From Pseudohongiella sp. (GTDB lineage: Bacteria > Pseudomonadota > Gammaproteobacteria > Pseudomonadales > Pseudohongiellaceae), in contig JAUSCD010000015.1 of NCBI GenBank assembly GCA_030651695.1, positions 186,001-250,000 of the forward strand: 64,000 nt of DNA. Reading direction: 5' to 3'. Shown in pieces: positions 24,939 to 34,629 of the stretch (position 1 is its first letter; each line of letters begins with the position of its first letter). Below the pieces are notes generated by a model. It was not told the origin of the DNA. It did no database searches and worked only from the letters and a program-made list of their open reading frames with translations. The position numbers and the translations under genes were made by a program.

Positions 24939-27278
24939 TCACAAATTGCTATAACGTTGGCGCAGACGCTGGCGAATAATTTCAGCCAGAGTGTTCACCA
25001 CAAAGGTGAGCGCCAGCAGCACCAGAGCCGCCAGGAACAACACACGGAAGTGCGACGAACCCACAGCCGTTTCAGGTAGCTCTACAGCGATATTGGCCGA
25101 CAAAGTACGCATACCTTCAAAAATATTGAAGTTCACTACCGGGCTGTTTCCGGTAGCCATCAACACAATCATGGTTTCACCAACAGCGCGGCCAAAACCC
25201 ATCATGATTGCTGAAAATATACCTGGGCTCGCAGTTGGCAGCACCACGCCCAGCACGGTCTGCCAGCTGGTGGCGCCCAACGCCAGGGATCCCTGGGTGA
25301 GATGGCGAGGCACAGTAAATACGGCGTCCTCGGCGATAGAAAAGATGGTCGGAATAACAGCAAAACCCATAGCGATGCCCACGATCAAGGCATTGCGCTG
25401 GTCGTAGTTGATGCCCACGTTAGTGAACCACTGACGCATACTGCCGTCGAACAACCACACTTCAACCCAGGGGCTGGACTGCACACAGACTGCGCCAAAC
25501 GCCAGAATCACAGGCACGCACAGCGCCGCTTCCCAACCGTCAGGAATATGGGAGCGAAACGCCGACGGCAAACGCGTCCACAAGTACGCAAACAGCAGCA
25601 ACATCACCGGCATCAACAGGAAGAAGCTGAATACTGCCGGCAGGTTATTCTCCACAAATGGTGCAAGCCAGAGACCCGCCAGAAAACCCAGAATAACCGT
25701 TGGCAGCGCTTCCATGATTTCGATACTGGGTTTCACTACCCCACGCAATTTGGGTGTCATGAAATAAGCGGTGTAAATGGCACCTGCAATTGCCAGAGGC
25801 ATCGCAAACAGCATGGCGTACATGGCCGCTTTTAAAGTGCCCACCGTTAATGGCACCAGACTGAATTTTGACTCAAACTCATCCGATCCTGATGAGGACT
25901 GCCAGATATACTCCGGATCTTCGCGCCCTTCGTACCAGACCTTGTTCCACATTGCGGCCCATGACAACTGGGGATGTTCATTCCACAATTCGGCAGAACT
26001 CACCTGCTGTTGCTCTGTCATCCATAACAGACGTCCGTTGATTTGTGAGATGGCAACGTTTGATAGCGGCTGATCACTGACCTCATCGAGGAACAGAGTC
26101 CGCGATGAGCTGCCGTAATGGATACCAACCTGCCCGGCCTTGTCCACAACCACAAAACCTTTGCGGGTGTGCTCGGGGGCAATGGCAGTGATTTCAGCAC
26201 CATGATTGTTGAATTCACGGATGCGAGTGAGATTGTAGTTATTGCCCTCACCACGCACCAGAAACCACTGGCTCAATGCTCCGGACTCAGTGCCAACCAC
26301 CATCGACACGGTACCGACAAGGAACTCGGCGGCAGTAACACGTTCGCCCAGTCCTGCATCGACTGACTCAACCAGACGCGCCTGAGCGGGATTCACAATA
26401 TCGTAGTAATGAACAAAACCGCGATCATCCAGCACAAACAGATTACGCAGCGATTTATCCAACAGTATTTTTTGTGCCTGACCGGGAACGGCCGGCAGAC
26501 TATGCACCGTGGTCGTCAACTGCACTTCACCGGTCAGCAGGTTGTTCCTGCTGCCAATTAATGCCAGCAGTAACCTGTTATCTGCGGTCACCGCTGCCAC
26601 CGCAGTAGAGCCAACACCCCGCGTTAATACTGCTGTTGCCACCAGACGCAGGGGCTGGCCCTGTGCATCGATCTGAATTGCAGTCTCACCCAGAGGGTAG
26701 TCAATACGTGGCGTCACCACGCGCTGGTCATTCGGGAAGCTGACTGCAAACGCGTGGCGGGCAAGCACAGCCTGGCCATTGTCAAAACCGTAAACAACAG
26801 TATTCGAAATGGTTTCGCCACTGGCAAAACTGCTGACGTTTGCACCGTCCGGCACAGGTATTTCAAAACGCAGTTGCTCGTCGCCGGTAGCCGAATCGAA
26901 AAATATTGCCTGAGCCTGATTGGTGTACTGAATACCCAGCGTTTCGTAGCGATCCAGCAACAGACTGAAAGTTTGCGCCTGTCGCTCCGGCAGGATGTAG
27001 CTGTGCTGCTGCGTCACCTTCGCGCCGCGCAGGATGGGAGAAACTTCGTAGAACAGATAAACGAATATCATCAGCAGCGCCAGCACCACACCGTAACCGG
27101 CTGTTGTTATGCCCCAACGCGCCATTTTGTCACGGCGGGCGCGCTTTTTGCGCAAGGCCTTGCGGCTGGCTGGGTCAGGAAGCAGACTGGTTCTGGGTTT
27201 GGCCTGAACAGGAATTGCTAAAGAAGATGCAAACGAGGGCGTTGCAGTGGACAAATTTGATGGCGTCTTGTCTGTCAT
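24939..27278 (-). CDS. pstC: Phosphate ABC transporter permease PstC (long form)
   Basis: The 779-residue protein begins with a basic cytoplasmic stretch (about 30-52) and a helix near 55-75. A periplasmic region of roughly 400 residues follows, with repeated beta-rich segments resembling a beta-propeller (for example SLRNLFVLDDRGFVHYYDIVNPAQA). The permease domain is C-terminal, with GSLALGATSWQTVLGVVLPTASPGIF and GFGRAVGETMIVLMATG. E. coli PstC has about 320 residues. The extra domain is shared with pseudomonad-type PstC. Its own two Pho boxes upstream suggest it can be transcribed separately from pstS. Confidence 0.92.
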   Translation of the reverse strand: MTDKTPSNLSTATPSFASSLAIPVQAKPRTSLLPDPASRKALRKKRARRDKMARWGITTAGYGVVLALLMIFVYLFYEVSPILRGAKVTQQHSYILPERQAQTFSLLLDRYETLGIQYTNQAQAIFFDSATGDEQLRFEIPVPDGANVSSFASGETISNTVVYGFDNGQAVLARHAFAVSFPNDQRVVTPRIDYPLGETAIQIDAQGQPLRLVATAVLTRGVGSTAVAAVTADNRLLLALIGSRNNLLTGEVQLTTTVHSLPAVPGQAQKILLDKSLRNLFVLDDRGFVHYYDIVNPAQARLVESVDAGLGERVTAAEFLVGTVSMVVGTESGALSQWFLVRGEGNNYNLTRIREFNNHGAEITAIAPEHTRKGFVVVDKAGQVGIHYGSSSRTLFLDEVSDQPLSNVAISQINGRLLWMTEQQQVSSAELWNEHPQLSWAAMWNKVWYEGREDPEYIWQSSSGSDEFESKFSLVPLTVGTLKAAMYAMLFAMPLAIAGAIYTAYFMTPKLRGVVKPSIEIMEALPTVILGFLAGLWLAPFVENNLPAVFSFFLLMPVMLLLFAYLWTRLPSAFRSHIPDGWEAALCVPVILAFGAVCVQSSPWVEVWLFDGSMRQWFTNVGINYDQRNALIVGIAMGFAVIPTIFSIAEDAVFTVPRHLTQGSLALGATSWQTVLGVVLPTASPGIFSAIMMGFGRAVGETMIVLMATGNSPVVNFNIFEGMRTLSANIAVELPETAVGSSHFRVLFLAALVLLALTFVVNTLAEIIRQRLRQRYSNL

Positions 27279-27345
27279 GAATAAGCTCGATCCTGCTCGG
27301 ACTTGCCTTTTGGTTTGAAAACGCAGACAAGACTAACCGTCATTT

Positions 27346-27363
27346 ATGACAGCAATATGACAA
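27346..27363 (-). promoter_or_regulatory. Pho box upstream of pstC (proximal)
   Basis: Read on the minus strand, TTGTCAT-ATTG-CTGTCAT gives two seven-base PhoB half-sites at the canonical 11-base pitch. A possible -10 (TAGTCT, 27330-27335) lies ten bases downstream. The site is 68 bases before the pstC start. Confidence 0.8.
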
Positions 27364-27429
27364 TCCTGTCTTATTTCTGATTCTGGAATGTCGCTCCAGA
27401 CTACAGGCTCCGGATTCTGCCAGCCATCA

Positions 27430-27447
27430 ATGACAAGTCAATGACAG
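27430..27447 (-). promoter_or_regulatory. Pho box upstream of pstC (distal)
   Basis: Minus-strand CTGTCAT-TGAC-TTGTCAT is a second pair of PhoB half-sites at 11-base pitch, 84 bases upstream of the proximal one. A weak -10-like CAGAAT lies ten bases downstream. It sits in the 217-base gap between pstS and pstC. Confidence 0.7.
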
Positions 27448-27495
27448 TTGTAGAACAGATCCGGAGATTGATGTAGCGCAGTTCAGACCCGGGAC

Positions 27496-28473
27496 TTATT
27501 CAATCCCAAGCTGTTCCAGCACGCGCTGAGCCAAGGCGGCAGGCAATGTGACGTAACCGTCACGATCCACCACTTCCTGACCTTGCTTGCTGTAAACCAT
27601 TTTGACAAATTCGCGGGTGACCGGATCAAGCTCGCGATTTGGATGCTTGTTGATATAAATAAGCAGGTAGCGCGCAAGCGGGTAGTCTCCGCTGGCCGCA
27701 TTCTCAGATGTTGCTTCAAATGCAGGAGCACCGTCAGCTGCTGCCAGCGGAACAGCTCTTACACCCGAAGTGCGGTACCCAATGCCAGAGTATCCTATGC
27801 CGTTAATTGATTCCGTAACACCTTGAACCACCGATGACGATCCCGGCTGTTCATTGATACTGGATTTGAAGTCTCCGCCACACAGGGCGTTGTCTTTAAA
27901 AAAGCCATAGGTGCCGGACACCGCGTTACGGCTGTAGAGCGTAAAGTCACGGTTTGCCCATGCTCCGGTCAGACCCAGGTCACCCCAGCGCTGCACATTT
28001 GCCTCCGCGCCACATCGGCGGGTAGCTGAGAATATGGCGTCAACCTGTGGCAGGCTGAGACTCTCTATAGGGTTATCGCGGTTGACATAAACTGCGAGCA
28101 TATCTACAGCAACCGGCAATTCAGTGGGTTGGTAACCATGGCGGGCTTCGAATTCCTGAATCTCGGATTGACGCATCGGACGGCTCATGGGCGCCAGCAT
28201 CGCGGTACCTTCAGTCAGCGCGGGCGGCGCGGTTGAAGAGCCGGCACCCTGAATCTGCACATTGACGTTGGGGTAAAACTTGGCGAATTCTTCAGCCCAC
28301 AAGGTCATCAGGTTGTTCAGAGTGTCAGAGCCAATACTGGACAAATTGCCGGACACACCGGACGCACGAACGTAGTCCGGCAGATTGGGGTCAACATCAG
28401 CCATCAATGAAACCGGCATTACCAGGCCGCTGGTCAGACTGATCGCTGCGATCAGACGCTTGAGATTGTTCAT
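27496..28473 (-). CDS. pstS: Phosphate-binding periplasmic protein PstS
   Basis: The protein (325 aa) starts MNNLKRLIAAISLTSGLVMPVSLMA, a signal peptide with a likely cut at LMA-DVD. It carries the phosphate-binding features GSDTLNNLMTLWAEEF, QGAGSSTAPPALTEG and SRNAVSGTYGFFKD. It captures phosphate in the periplasm for PstCAB. The start at 28473 has GGAG eight bases upstream; a start ten codons earlier lacks one. The promoter with Pho box lies about 70 bases upstream. Confidence 0.95.
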   Translation of the reverse strand: MNNLKRLIAAISLTSGLVMPVSLMADVDPNLPDYVRASGVSGNLSSIGSDTLNNLMTLWAEEFAKFYPNVNVQIQGAGSSTAPPALTEGTAMLAPMSRPMRQSEIQEFEARHGYQPTELPVAVDMLAVYVNRDNPIESLSLPQVDAIFSATRRCGAEANVQRWGDLGLTGAWANRDFTLYSRNAVSGTYGFFKDNALCGGDFKSSINEQPGSSSVVQGVTESINGIGYSGIGYRTSGVRAVPLAAADGAPAFEATSENAASGDYPLARYLLIYINKHPNRELDPVTREFVKMVYSKQGQEVVDRDGYVTLPAALAQRVLEQLGIE

Positions 28474-28528
28474 CCCGTTTTCTCCGTATGAGTGGGTGTT
28501 CATTCGACTGTTTTTCAGTCATGACGGC

Positions 28529-28562
28529 ACTATAACGGCGCTATATGACAGATATATGACAA
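28529..28562 (-). promoter_or_regulatory. PhoB-dependent promoter of pstS
   Basis: Minus-strand TTGTCAT-ATAT-CTGTCAT (28545-28562) is a near-consensus Pho box with two half-sites at 11-base pitch. A TATAGT -10 box (28529-28534) follows after ten bases, the spacing at which PhoB replaces a -35 element. Confidence 0.88.
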
Positions 28563-28660
28563 TTCTGTAATACAAGCTGACTTGTCCCAGACTCGGACGG
28601 TTCCGGATTCATCCAGGAGTCAGTCAATCTGGCTGCGAAGGCGCGCTGTTAAGCTGACCA

Positions 28661-30322
28661 TCAGCGATCTCCTGGTTCTGGTTGGTCCTGGTCCTGTTCT
28701 TGTCTGCTCTGTCCTGGTGGTGGCAGTTCGGTCGCCAGCTCTGACAGACGGACAGCAATTCGGGTAGATCGTTCAGCAACCCGCAACATCATGCGCAAAC
28801 TCTCCACGGCAGGATTTATCGCGCGAACAGGAATCCTGCCAGCCACACTCGCTTCCAGCAATGTGGTTTTCAGGGCACGGAAACGCGTACGCAAAGCCTG
28901 ATAAGACTGCTCTATCGCCTCCGCTGAGAACTCTCCCAGCCTGTTGTCAGAGTCTTCGATCAGCTTGATAACGGCAGCCTGGTAAGTCAGGATGTCCTCT
29001 TTGACAATGGTCTTGAGCAGCAGTTCAACGTCTGCATCTGATACCGCATTGTCATGAGCCAACGCTACCGCCTCGTCGATATAGTTTGCGATACGCAGTA
29101 TTAATGGTAGCTGTTTTGCAATCTCACTGGAAAGCCTGTCTGTCTCCAGCATCGTTACCGAATTTTCAACATGTTGGGCAAGCTGACGCAGTCCGTCATG
29201 TTGTTGCTGTAACAGCTTGCCCGGCAAGCCTTCGGTCCGGAACGCATCAATGGCATGGCGACGAGTGAGTTCTGCCATGCGCTGCAACTCAAGTCCGAAG
29301 GCATCCATGGCAAGCGCAGGCGACACCATGACGTTGCTGTCAAGATATTGTGGACGACCAATCTCTTCTGCCTGGCTGACAAACTTTCCTTCCAGCCAAT
29401 GCCCGAGCCGGTCAATAAGCGGGCGCATTAGCAGCACTCCGAACAAGGCAAGTGTGGTGTGGAAAAATGCGATGGCCAGTGCCGGGTAGTCGTGCAACCA
29501 GGTGTCATGAGTCGACAGCCACAATACTGCCGGCAGCATAAAAATGCCGACAAGGGCGCTGAAGCCATTGATGCAGACATGTCCGGCAGCTACGCGCCTG
29601 GCATTTGGCGTAGCTCCGATCACCGCCAGCGCCGATGTTGAGGTTGTGCCTACAGTGGCACCAATAACCATGGCAGCGGCAGCCGGGAACCCGATCAAAC
29701 TACCTGACAAGGCAGTCAGCGTTAATGCCACTGTCGCACTTGAGGATTGCATCAGCATGGTCATCACCGTGCCAACCAGCACATAAACAATCAACCCGGC
29801 AAAACCTTCCGGAGCCAGACTGGCCAGATCCACCGTGGAAGAAACGCCTTCAAATGCCGAGCGCAAAAAATCAATCGCGATAAAAAACAGGCCGAAACCG
29901 GCAATCGCTTCACCCATCGCGCCGAGACGGCTGGATGCGCCCGTCAGTCGCATGATCATGCCTGCGCCAATCATGGGCATGGCAAAGGTGCTGATTTTGA
30001 ATTGGAAACCAATTGCTGCTACAAGCCAGCCGGTTGTGGTTGTGCCTACTGTCGCTCCCAGCACGATACCCAGAGCCTGATGTATACCCATCAAACCGGC
30101 ATTCACAAACCCGATAGTAGCAATAGTGACGGCGCTGGACGACTGCACCAGGCTGGTCAGCAAAAAGCCGGATCTGATGCCATGCCAGGTAGTGCGCGTC
30201 GACCGCCCGAGGATTTCTCTGAGTGCCCCGCCTGCCGCCAGCTTGAGCCCATCTGTAATCATGGACACACCCAGAAGAAACAACCCGAGTCCACCGGCCA
30301 GTGTGCCTAGCGCAACCAACAT
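28661..30322 (-). CDS. Na/Pi cotransporter family protein with C-terminal PhoU-like domain
   Basis: The 553-residue protein has two inverted membrane repeats, each with the QSSS phosphate/Na motif (SLVQSSSAVTIATIGFVNAG near 55 and LMQSSSATVALTLTALSG near 190). It then has an extra membrane segment and a helical PhoU-like domain from about residue 330, and ends in a hydrophilic QEQDQDQPEPGDR tail. It resembles YjbB/NptA-type phosphate transporters. It lies directly upstream of pstS on the same strand. With no phoU in the cluster, its PhoU-like tail may be the local PhoU relative (inference). The ATG at 30322 follows GGGAG by nine bases. I see no Pho box in front of it. Confidence 0.88.
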   Translation of the reverse strand: MLVALGTLAGGLGLFLLGVSMITDGLKLAAGGALREILGRSTRTTWHGIRSGFLLTSLVQSSSAVTIATIGFVNAGLMGIHQALGIVLGATVGTTTTGWLVAAIGFQFKISTFAMPMIGAGMIMRLTGASSRLGAMGEAIAGFGLFFIAIDFLRSAFEGVSSTVDLASLAPEGFAGLIVYVLVGTVMTMLMQSSSATVALTLTALSGSLIGFPAAAAMVIGATVGTTSTSALAVIGATPNARRVAAGHVCINGFSALVGIFMLPAVLWLSTHDTWLHDYPALAIAFFHTTLALFGVLLMRPLIDRLGHWLEGKFVSQAEEIGRPQYLDSNVMVSPALAMDAFGLELQRMAELTRRHAIDAFRTEGLPGKLLQQQHDGLRQLAQHVENSVTMLETDRLSSEIAKQLPLILRIANYIDEAVALAHDNAVSDADVELLLKTIVKEDILTYQAAVIKLIEDSDNRLGEFSAEAIEQSYQALRTRFRALKTTLLEASVAGRIPVRAINPAVESLRMMLRVAERSTRIAVRLSELATELPPPGQSRQEQDQDQPEPGDR

Positions 30323-30547
30323 ACTTCTCAACTCCCGTAAACCACGTACAGACCGTCCATACTTTCAGTGAGCCAGTGTACCTGTTCAAATGCCAACGCA
30401 GCCAGCATTGATCGGCATCTCGCCGCATTAGCCATTCGGGCAGATTGACGCCTGTCTCCTCCAACGTATACTGCTGGTACAGGTTGATTCGGGAGACTGA
30501 AACCGCAGCCCTTGCGTCTTTAAACCAGCCCGTGTCAAAAAACAAAT

Positions 30548-32305
30548 ATGATGACCGGTCAGATTGCTCAATCTCCGCATACCAGAGTCCAGCTCTGGAA
30601 CACTTTCCTGACTGGAATATTGGTTGTCAGCGGTCTGCTAATTACGTACACAGCGACCAGGCTCAACCTTGCCAGCAGCTTTCGGATGTGGGAACTGACA
30701 TCAGTTGCAGAAGCAGAAAGACTCAGCGTCGGCTTGCGCTACCGTGTTCTGCGTAACCGCGAACCATTGATTGCTGTCAGCACTCTGTACTCGGGCTCTG
30801 ACGATGTCACACAGGCAGAACTGGAAATAGCGCGCTCACAAATTCTGGACATCACCGACCTTGAGGTTGATCACTCGATAGCCTTTATTGAGTTGGCCAG
30901 CCCGGATCAGGTAACTGGTCTGCCACGTTATACCGCAGCCCAGGCGGCTGGCGAGCTTGCCATATTGCCAGCAGTGCCCGGCCGGGAGATCGATCCGCGT
31001 CTGATCCCGGCAATCGAGGCGGCATCAACCGAACCGGGGGAGTTGATACTGGGCGCATTTATCCGCGTGGATAGCATCAGTTACCTGCCTATTGTCATCT
31101 CTACTTTTAATGCAGGCAGACCCGGCACTCTGCTCTATCTGCTGAACTTCAGTCAGCTTCTGGATACCGTTACAAAGGGCGAGATAAGCCCTCGAACGAC
31201 TTTCAGTCTCTTCCATCCGCTGACGGGCACAACCAACCACGCATCCTTGCCGGCACTGGCCAGTGAGCCGGAGGCTCATCATGTTGTTAATATTGACATG
31301 GGTTTATATGAATGGCAGCTGACATGGTCATTTGATGCCAATGGCAGCGGCAGCGCGGAGCAGCGGCTTGCATATACCATTGCACTGGGAGGCACGCTTA
31401 TCACGTTAATGCTCAGTTTTATCATTTACAATTTGCTGCACCAGCGCCAGATTATTGGAGAGCAAATCGAAAAAAAGACACTTGAACTGATTGAGACACA
31501 GACCTTGCTGATCCAGCGCGAAAAGATGGCTGCGCTTGGACAAATGGTTGCAAGCATATCGCATGAACTCAATACTCCGATAGGCAACAGCTTGCTGGCA
31601 GCAACACTGCTGCGCTCCCGCAGCAAGGATCTGGTCGCAACTCTCGGAGACCACAATGGCTTGCTGACCGACTATGACCGCAAAGATGCCATCGACACCT
31701 TTGTTTCCGTCGCAGCTGAAAGCACCCGGCTGATCGAAAAAAATATCCAGCGCGCCACCGAACTGATCCGTAGCTTCAAGCAGGTAGCGGTCGACCAGAG
31801 CAGTGAAAGACGGAGGCGATTTAATCTCTCTGAGACGCTGCGGGAGCTTGAACACACATTAGCGCCCAGCCTTCGCGCGGAGCGTTTACAGTTTACTCTT
31901 GACGTACCCGGCTCTATCAATATGGACAGTTACCCCGGCGCACTTTATCAGGTTATAAGCAACCTGGTCAGTAACTCCATGACACATGCATATGACCACT
32001 CCCATGATGATCGCACGCCATATCGGGGGGAATTACTGCTGGAAGTGACAAGCATTGACAAAGAGCATATTCTCATAGTTTTCAGCGACGATGGCGTCGG
32101 TGTAGCAGATTCTGTGCAAGCCAATATCTTTGATCCGTTTTTTACTACCAGACTTGGTTCCGGCGGCAGCGGACTAGGTTTGCACATCGTTTTTACGCTG
32201 GTGACTGATGTGCTTGGTGGCAGCATTAAATTGATGTCTGTTGAGCATGGGACAACTTTCCAAATGACCATTCCAACAAGTGCACCCGAGTCAAAACGGA
32301 GTTGA
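30548..32305 (+). CDS. Membrane-bound sensor histidine kinase
   Basis: The 585-residue protein has membrane helices near 17-37 and 276-298 enclosing a periplasmic sensor domain of about 240 residues of CHASE-like character. A DHp helix with phospho-accepting H339 (SISHELNTPIG) follows, then a HATPase domain with N box YQVISNLVSNSMTHAY, G1 FSDDGVGVAD, F box IFDPFFTTR and G2 GGSGLGLHIV. The H box variant HELNTP is the class often paired with diguanylate/phosphodiesterase regulators. The gene is followed after 54 bases by such a regulator and is divergent from the Na/Pi gene. The ligand is unknown. Confidence 0.9.
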   Translation: MMTGQIAQSPHTRVQLWNTFLTGILVVSGLLITYTATRLNLASSFRMWELTSVAEAERLSVGLRYRVLRNREPLIAVSTLYSGSDDVTQAELEIARSQILDITDLEVDHSIAFIELASPDQVTGLPRYTAAQAAGELAILPAVPGREIDPRLIPAIEAASTEPGELILGAFIRVDSISYLPIVISTFNAGRPGTLLYLLNFSQLLDTVTKGEISPRTTFSLFHPLTGTTNHASLPALASEPEAHHVVNIDMGLYEWQLTWSFDANGSGSAEQRLAYTIALGGTLITLMLSFIIYNLLHQRQIIGEQIEKKTLELIETQTLLIQREKMAALGQMVASISHELNTPIGNSLLAATLLRSRSKDLVATLGDHNGLLTDYDRKDAIDTFVSVAAESTRLIEKNIQRATELIRSFKQVAVDQSSERRRRFNLSETLRELEHTLAPSLRAERLQFTLDVPGSINMDSYPGALYQVISNLVSNSMTHAYDHSHDDRTPYRGELLLEVTSIDKEHILIVFSDDGVGVADSVQANIFDPFFTTRLGSGGSGLGLHIVFTLVTDVLGGSIKLMSVEHGTTFQMTIPTSAPESKRS

Positions 32306-32359
32306 CAGTAAAATAAAAATCAGCAATGCATCAGCAAAACGACGCGGGAAACCTGAGTC

Positions 32360-34603
32360 ATGGAATATTCCGGCCAAATCTCTGCCAACACGCAGAGCAA
32401 TGTCAACAAACAGATAAGTCGCGCCGGCCACCCTCAGGACACGTGGTATGTGCTGATTGTTGATGACGACATTGAAGTGCATGATGTCACCAGACTCTCG
32501 CTGCACAATATCCGTCTGCTTGGTCGCCGCGTGAAACTTTTCCACGCCATGTCAGGCGCGGAGGCAAAAGGTATTCTTCAGCAGGAGCCGGGCATGGCGG
32601 TTGTTCTGCTGGACGTAGTGATGGAACAGCCCGATGCAGGTCTGCGGCTGGTGCAAACCATACGCGACGAGTTGCGCATGCAGGAAGTAAGAATCATTCT
32701 GCGCACAGGACAACCGGGCTACGCACCGGAAGAAAAAGTCATTCATGACTACGACATCAATGACTACAAAACAAAACAGGATCTGACGCACACCCATCTG
32801 ATCACCTCCATGGTTGCCTGCCTGCGCTCTTACCAGCAGATTAAAACTATCAATCAGAATCGTGCCGGATTGCAAAAAATTATTGCCGCCAGCAGCAATC
32901 TGCTTGAAATCCAGTCCATTCAGGCGTTTTCAGACGGTGTGATCACGCAGATAGCTTCTCTGCTCGGGCTTAGCGCAGAGGGGCTTATGTGTGCTGTTCT
33001 GCAAGATCAGGGAAACGATGCTGCCACCAGAATTCTGGGCGCAGCAGGACAATATGCAGATTTGAATCAGCAGTCACTCGACTTGCTCGAAGACTCGCAC
33101 CGGCGAACGGTCATACGCCGATGCCTTGATGAGCAGCAACACCTTTACCTGGCTGACGAAACTGTCCTTTACATCGGCAAGGAACCTCATGCCGCCGCTA
33201 TTTATCTGCACACAAGCCGGCCGATTGAAGAATCTGACAGGGAGCTTATTGAACTGTTTTTGAAAAACATCTCAATTGCTTACCAGAATGTCTCGCTTTT
33301 TCAGAAACTGAGCGCAACAGCGTTTGCAGATCCTCTGACAAGACTTGCAAACCGCAACGAGTTTATCCGTCTGCTGCACGAAACCCGGTTTCCGGACGGA
33401 GCAAATCCTGTGGTTGTGCTGTTGGATCTGAAACATTTCTCCGAAATTAACGACGGGCTGGGTCAGGATGTCGGTGACGATCTGCTAAGGGCTGTTGCGC
33501 GCCGTCTGCAGTTGACATTCGGACAGGATACCGCCATCGCACGCATCGATGCTGATGTATTCGGCCTGATCGGTGATGAGACCATTCTCAACCCGCTGTC
33601 AATATTGGCGAGCTTTGACACGCCTTTCGAAAGCGGTGATCAGCAACTTCTTATCTCTGCCACACTCGGGATCGGGCAGCTTGAATTGATGGGGGAAGCA
33701 GGTTTGACGCGGCTAAAACGCGCTTATATTGCTCTGAATGCCGCCAAACGCAGCCTGCTCAGCAATTACGCGTATTATGTTCCGAAAATGGAAGAAGACA
33801 CAGAGCAACGGTTGCTGATCAGCCGGGCTCTGCGCGATGCGCTGGCGCGACGACAGTTACAAGTCTGGTATCAGCCGCAATTTGATTTGAGCTCGCGGGA
33901 GGTAACGGGCGTAGAAGCACTGTTGAGATGGCCTCAGAACGATGGTGATTTTATTCCACCGTCGGTATTCATTCCGATTGCAGAACATTCAGGGCTGATC
34001 GTAGATATCGGTTTCTGGGTAATTGATCAGGTCTGTTCTGATCTGGCAGAGCTTTCTAGTGAAGGTTTCCCGAATCTTCGTTCAGCCATCAATATATCCA
34101 TGCAGCAATTCCGCAGCCCCAGTTTTATTTCCGGCATCATGCAGTCACTGAGCAATAGTAAAATTGATGCTGCCCGGATAGAACTTGAAATTACCGAATC
34201 GGTACTCATGGATGAGCCTGAGGTAGTCATCAAAGCCCTGCGCCAATTAAAACAACTTGGCATTACAATATCGATTGATGACTTCGGAACCGGATTTTCA
34301 TCACTGAGTTATCTTCGCCACTTGCCTCTGGATCGAATGAAAGTAGACCGCAGTTTTGTACGCGATATCAATCAACCGGGTGGACATGTCATTATCGAAA
34401 GTATTCTGAGTCTTGGGCACCAGCTTGGACTGCGCACCATAGCTGAAGGCATAGAAACGGCGGAACAGGAAACGTTCGTGCGCAAGCATGGCTGCCATGA
34501 GGGACAGGGTTACCTGTATGCACAGGCCATGCCTCTGGAAGCACTGAAGCGATTTATAGAGCAGCGACGCACTCCGCTATCAGGCGCTGCGCCACTCCCA
34601 TAA
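32360..34603 (+). CDS. Response regulator with DUF3369, degenerate GGDEF and EAL domains
   Basis: The 747-residue protein has an N-terminal receiver domain (acid pair D35/D36, phospho-acceptor D85 in VVLLDVVME). A DUF3369 sensory domain (about 165-310) follows, then a GGDEF domain whose active-site signature reads DADVF (397-401) instead of GGDEF, and an EAL domain with E519-A-L-L-R, ELEITESVLMD, IDDFGTGFSSLSYL and DRMKVDRSFV intact. It should hydrolyse c-di-GMP and not make it; the GGDEF part may bind GTP allosterically. The neighbouring kinase is the likely phosphodonor. Confidence 0.9.
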   Translation: MEYSGQISANTQSNVNKQISRAGHPQDTWYVLIVDDDIEVHDVTRLSLHNIRLLGRRVKLFHAMSGAEAKGILQQEPGMAVVLLDVVMEQPDAGLRLVQTIRDELRMQEVRIILRTGQPGYAPEEKVIHDYDINDYKTKQDLTHTHLITSMVACLRSYQQIKTINQNRAGLQKIIAASSNLLEIQSIQAFSDGVITQIASLLGLSAEGLMCAVLQDQGNDAATRILGAAGQYADLNQQSLDLLEDSHRRTVIRRCLDEQQHLYLADETVLYIGKEPHAAAIYLHTSRPIEESDRELIELFLKNISIAYQNVSLFQKLSATAFADPLTRLANRNEFIRLLHETRFPDGANPVVVLLDLKHFSEINDGLGQDVGDDLLRAVARRLQLTFGQDTAIARIDADVFGLIGDETILNPLSILASFDTPFESGDQQLLISATLGIGQLELMGEAGLTRLKRAYIALNAAKRSLLSNYAYYVPKMEEDTEQRLLISRALRDALARRQLQVWYQPQFDLSSREVTGVEALLRWPQNDGDFIPPSVFIPIAEHSGLIVDIGFWVIDQVCSDLAELSSEGFPNLRSAINISMQQFRSPSFISGIMQSLSNSKIDAARIELEITESVLMDEPEVVIKALRQLKQLGITISIDDFGTGFSSLSYLRHLPLDRMKVDRSFVRDINQPGGHVIIESILSLGHQLGLRTIAEGIETAEQETFVRKHGCHEGQGYLYAQAMPLEALKRFIEQRRTPLSGAAPLP

Positions 34604-34629
34604 AAATAGCCAGAATAAAACCAGCCAGA

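Noticed and set aside
33542-33562. Active diguanylate cyclase in the regulator
   Set aside because: The signature is DADVF, which lacks the GG and E needed for catalysis.
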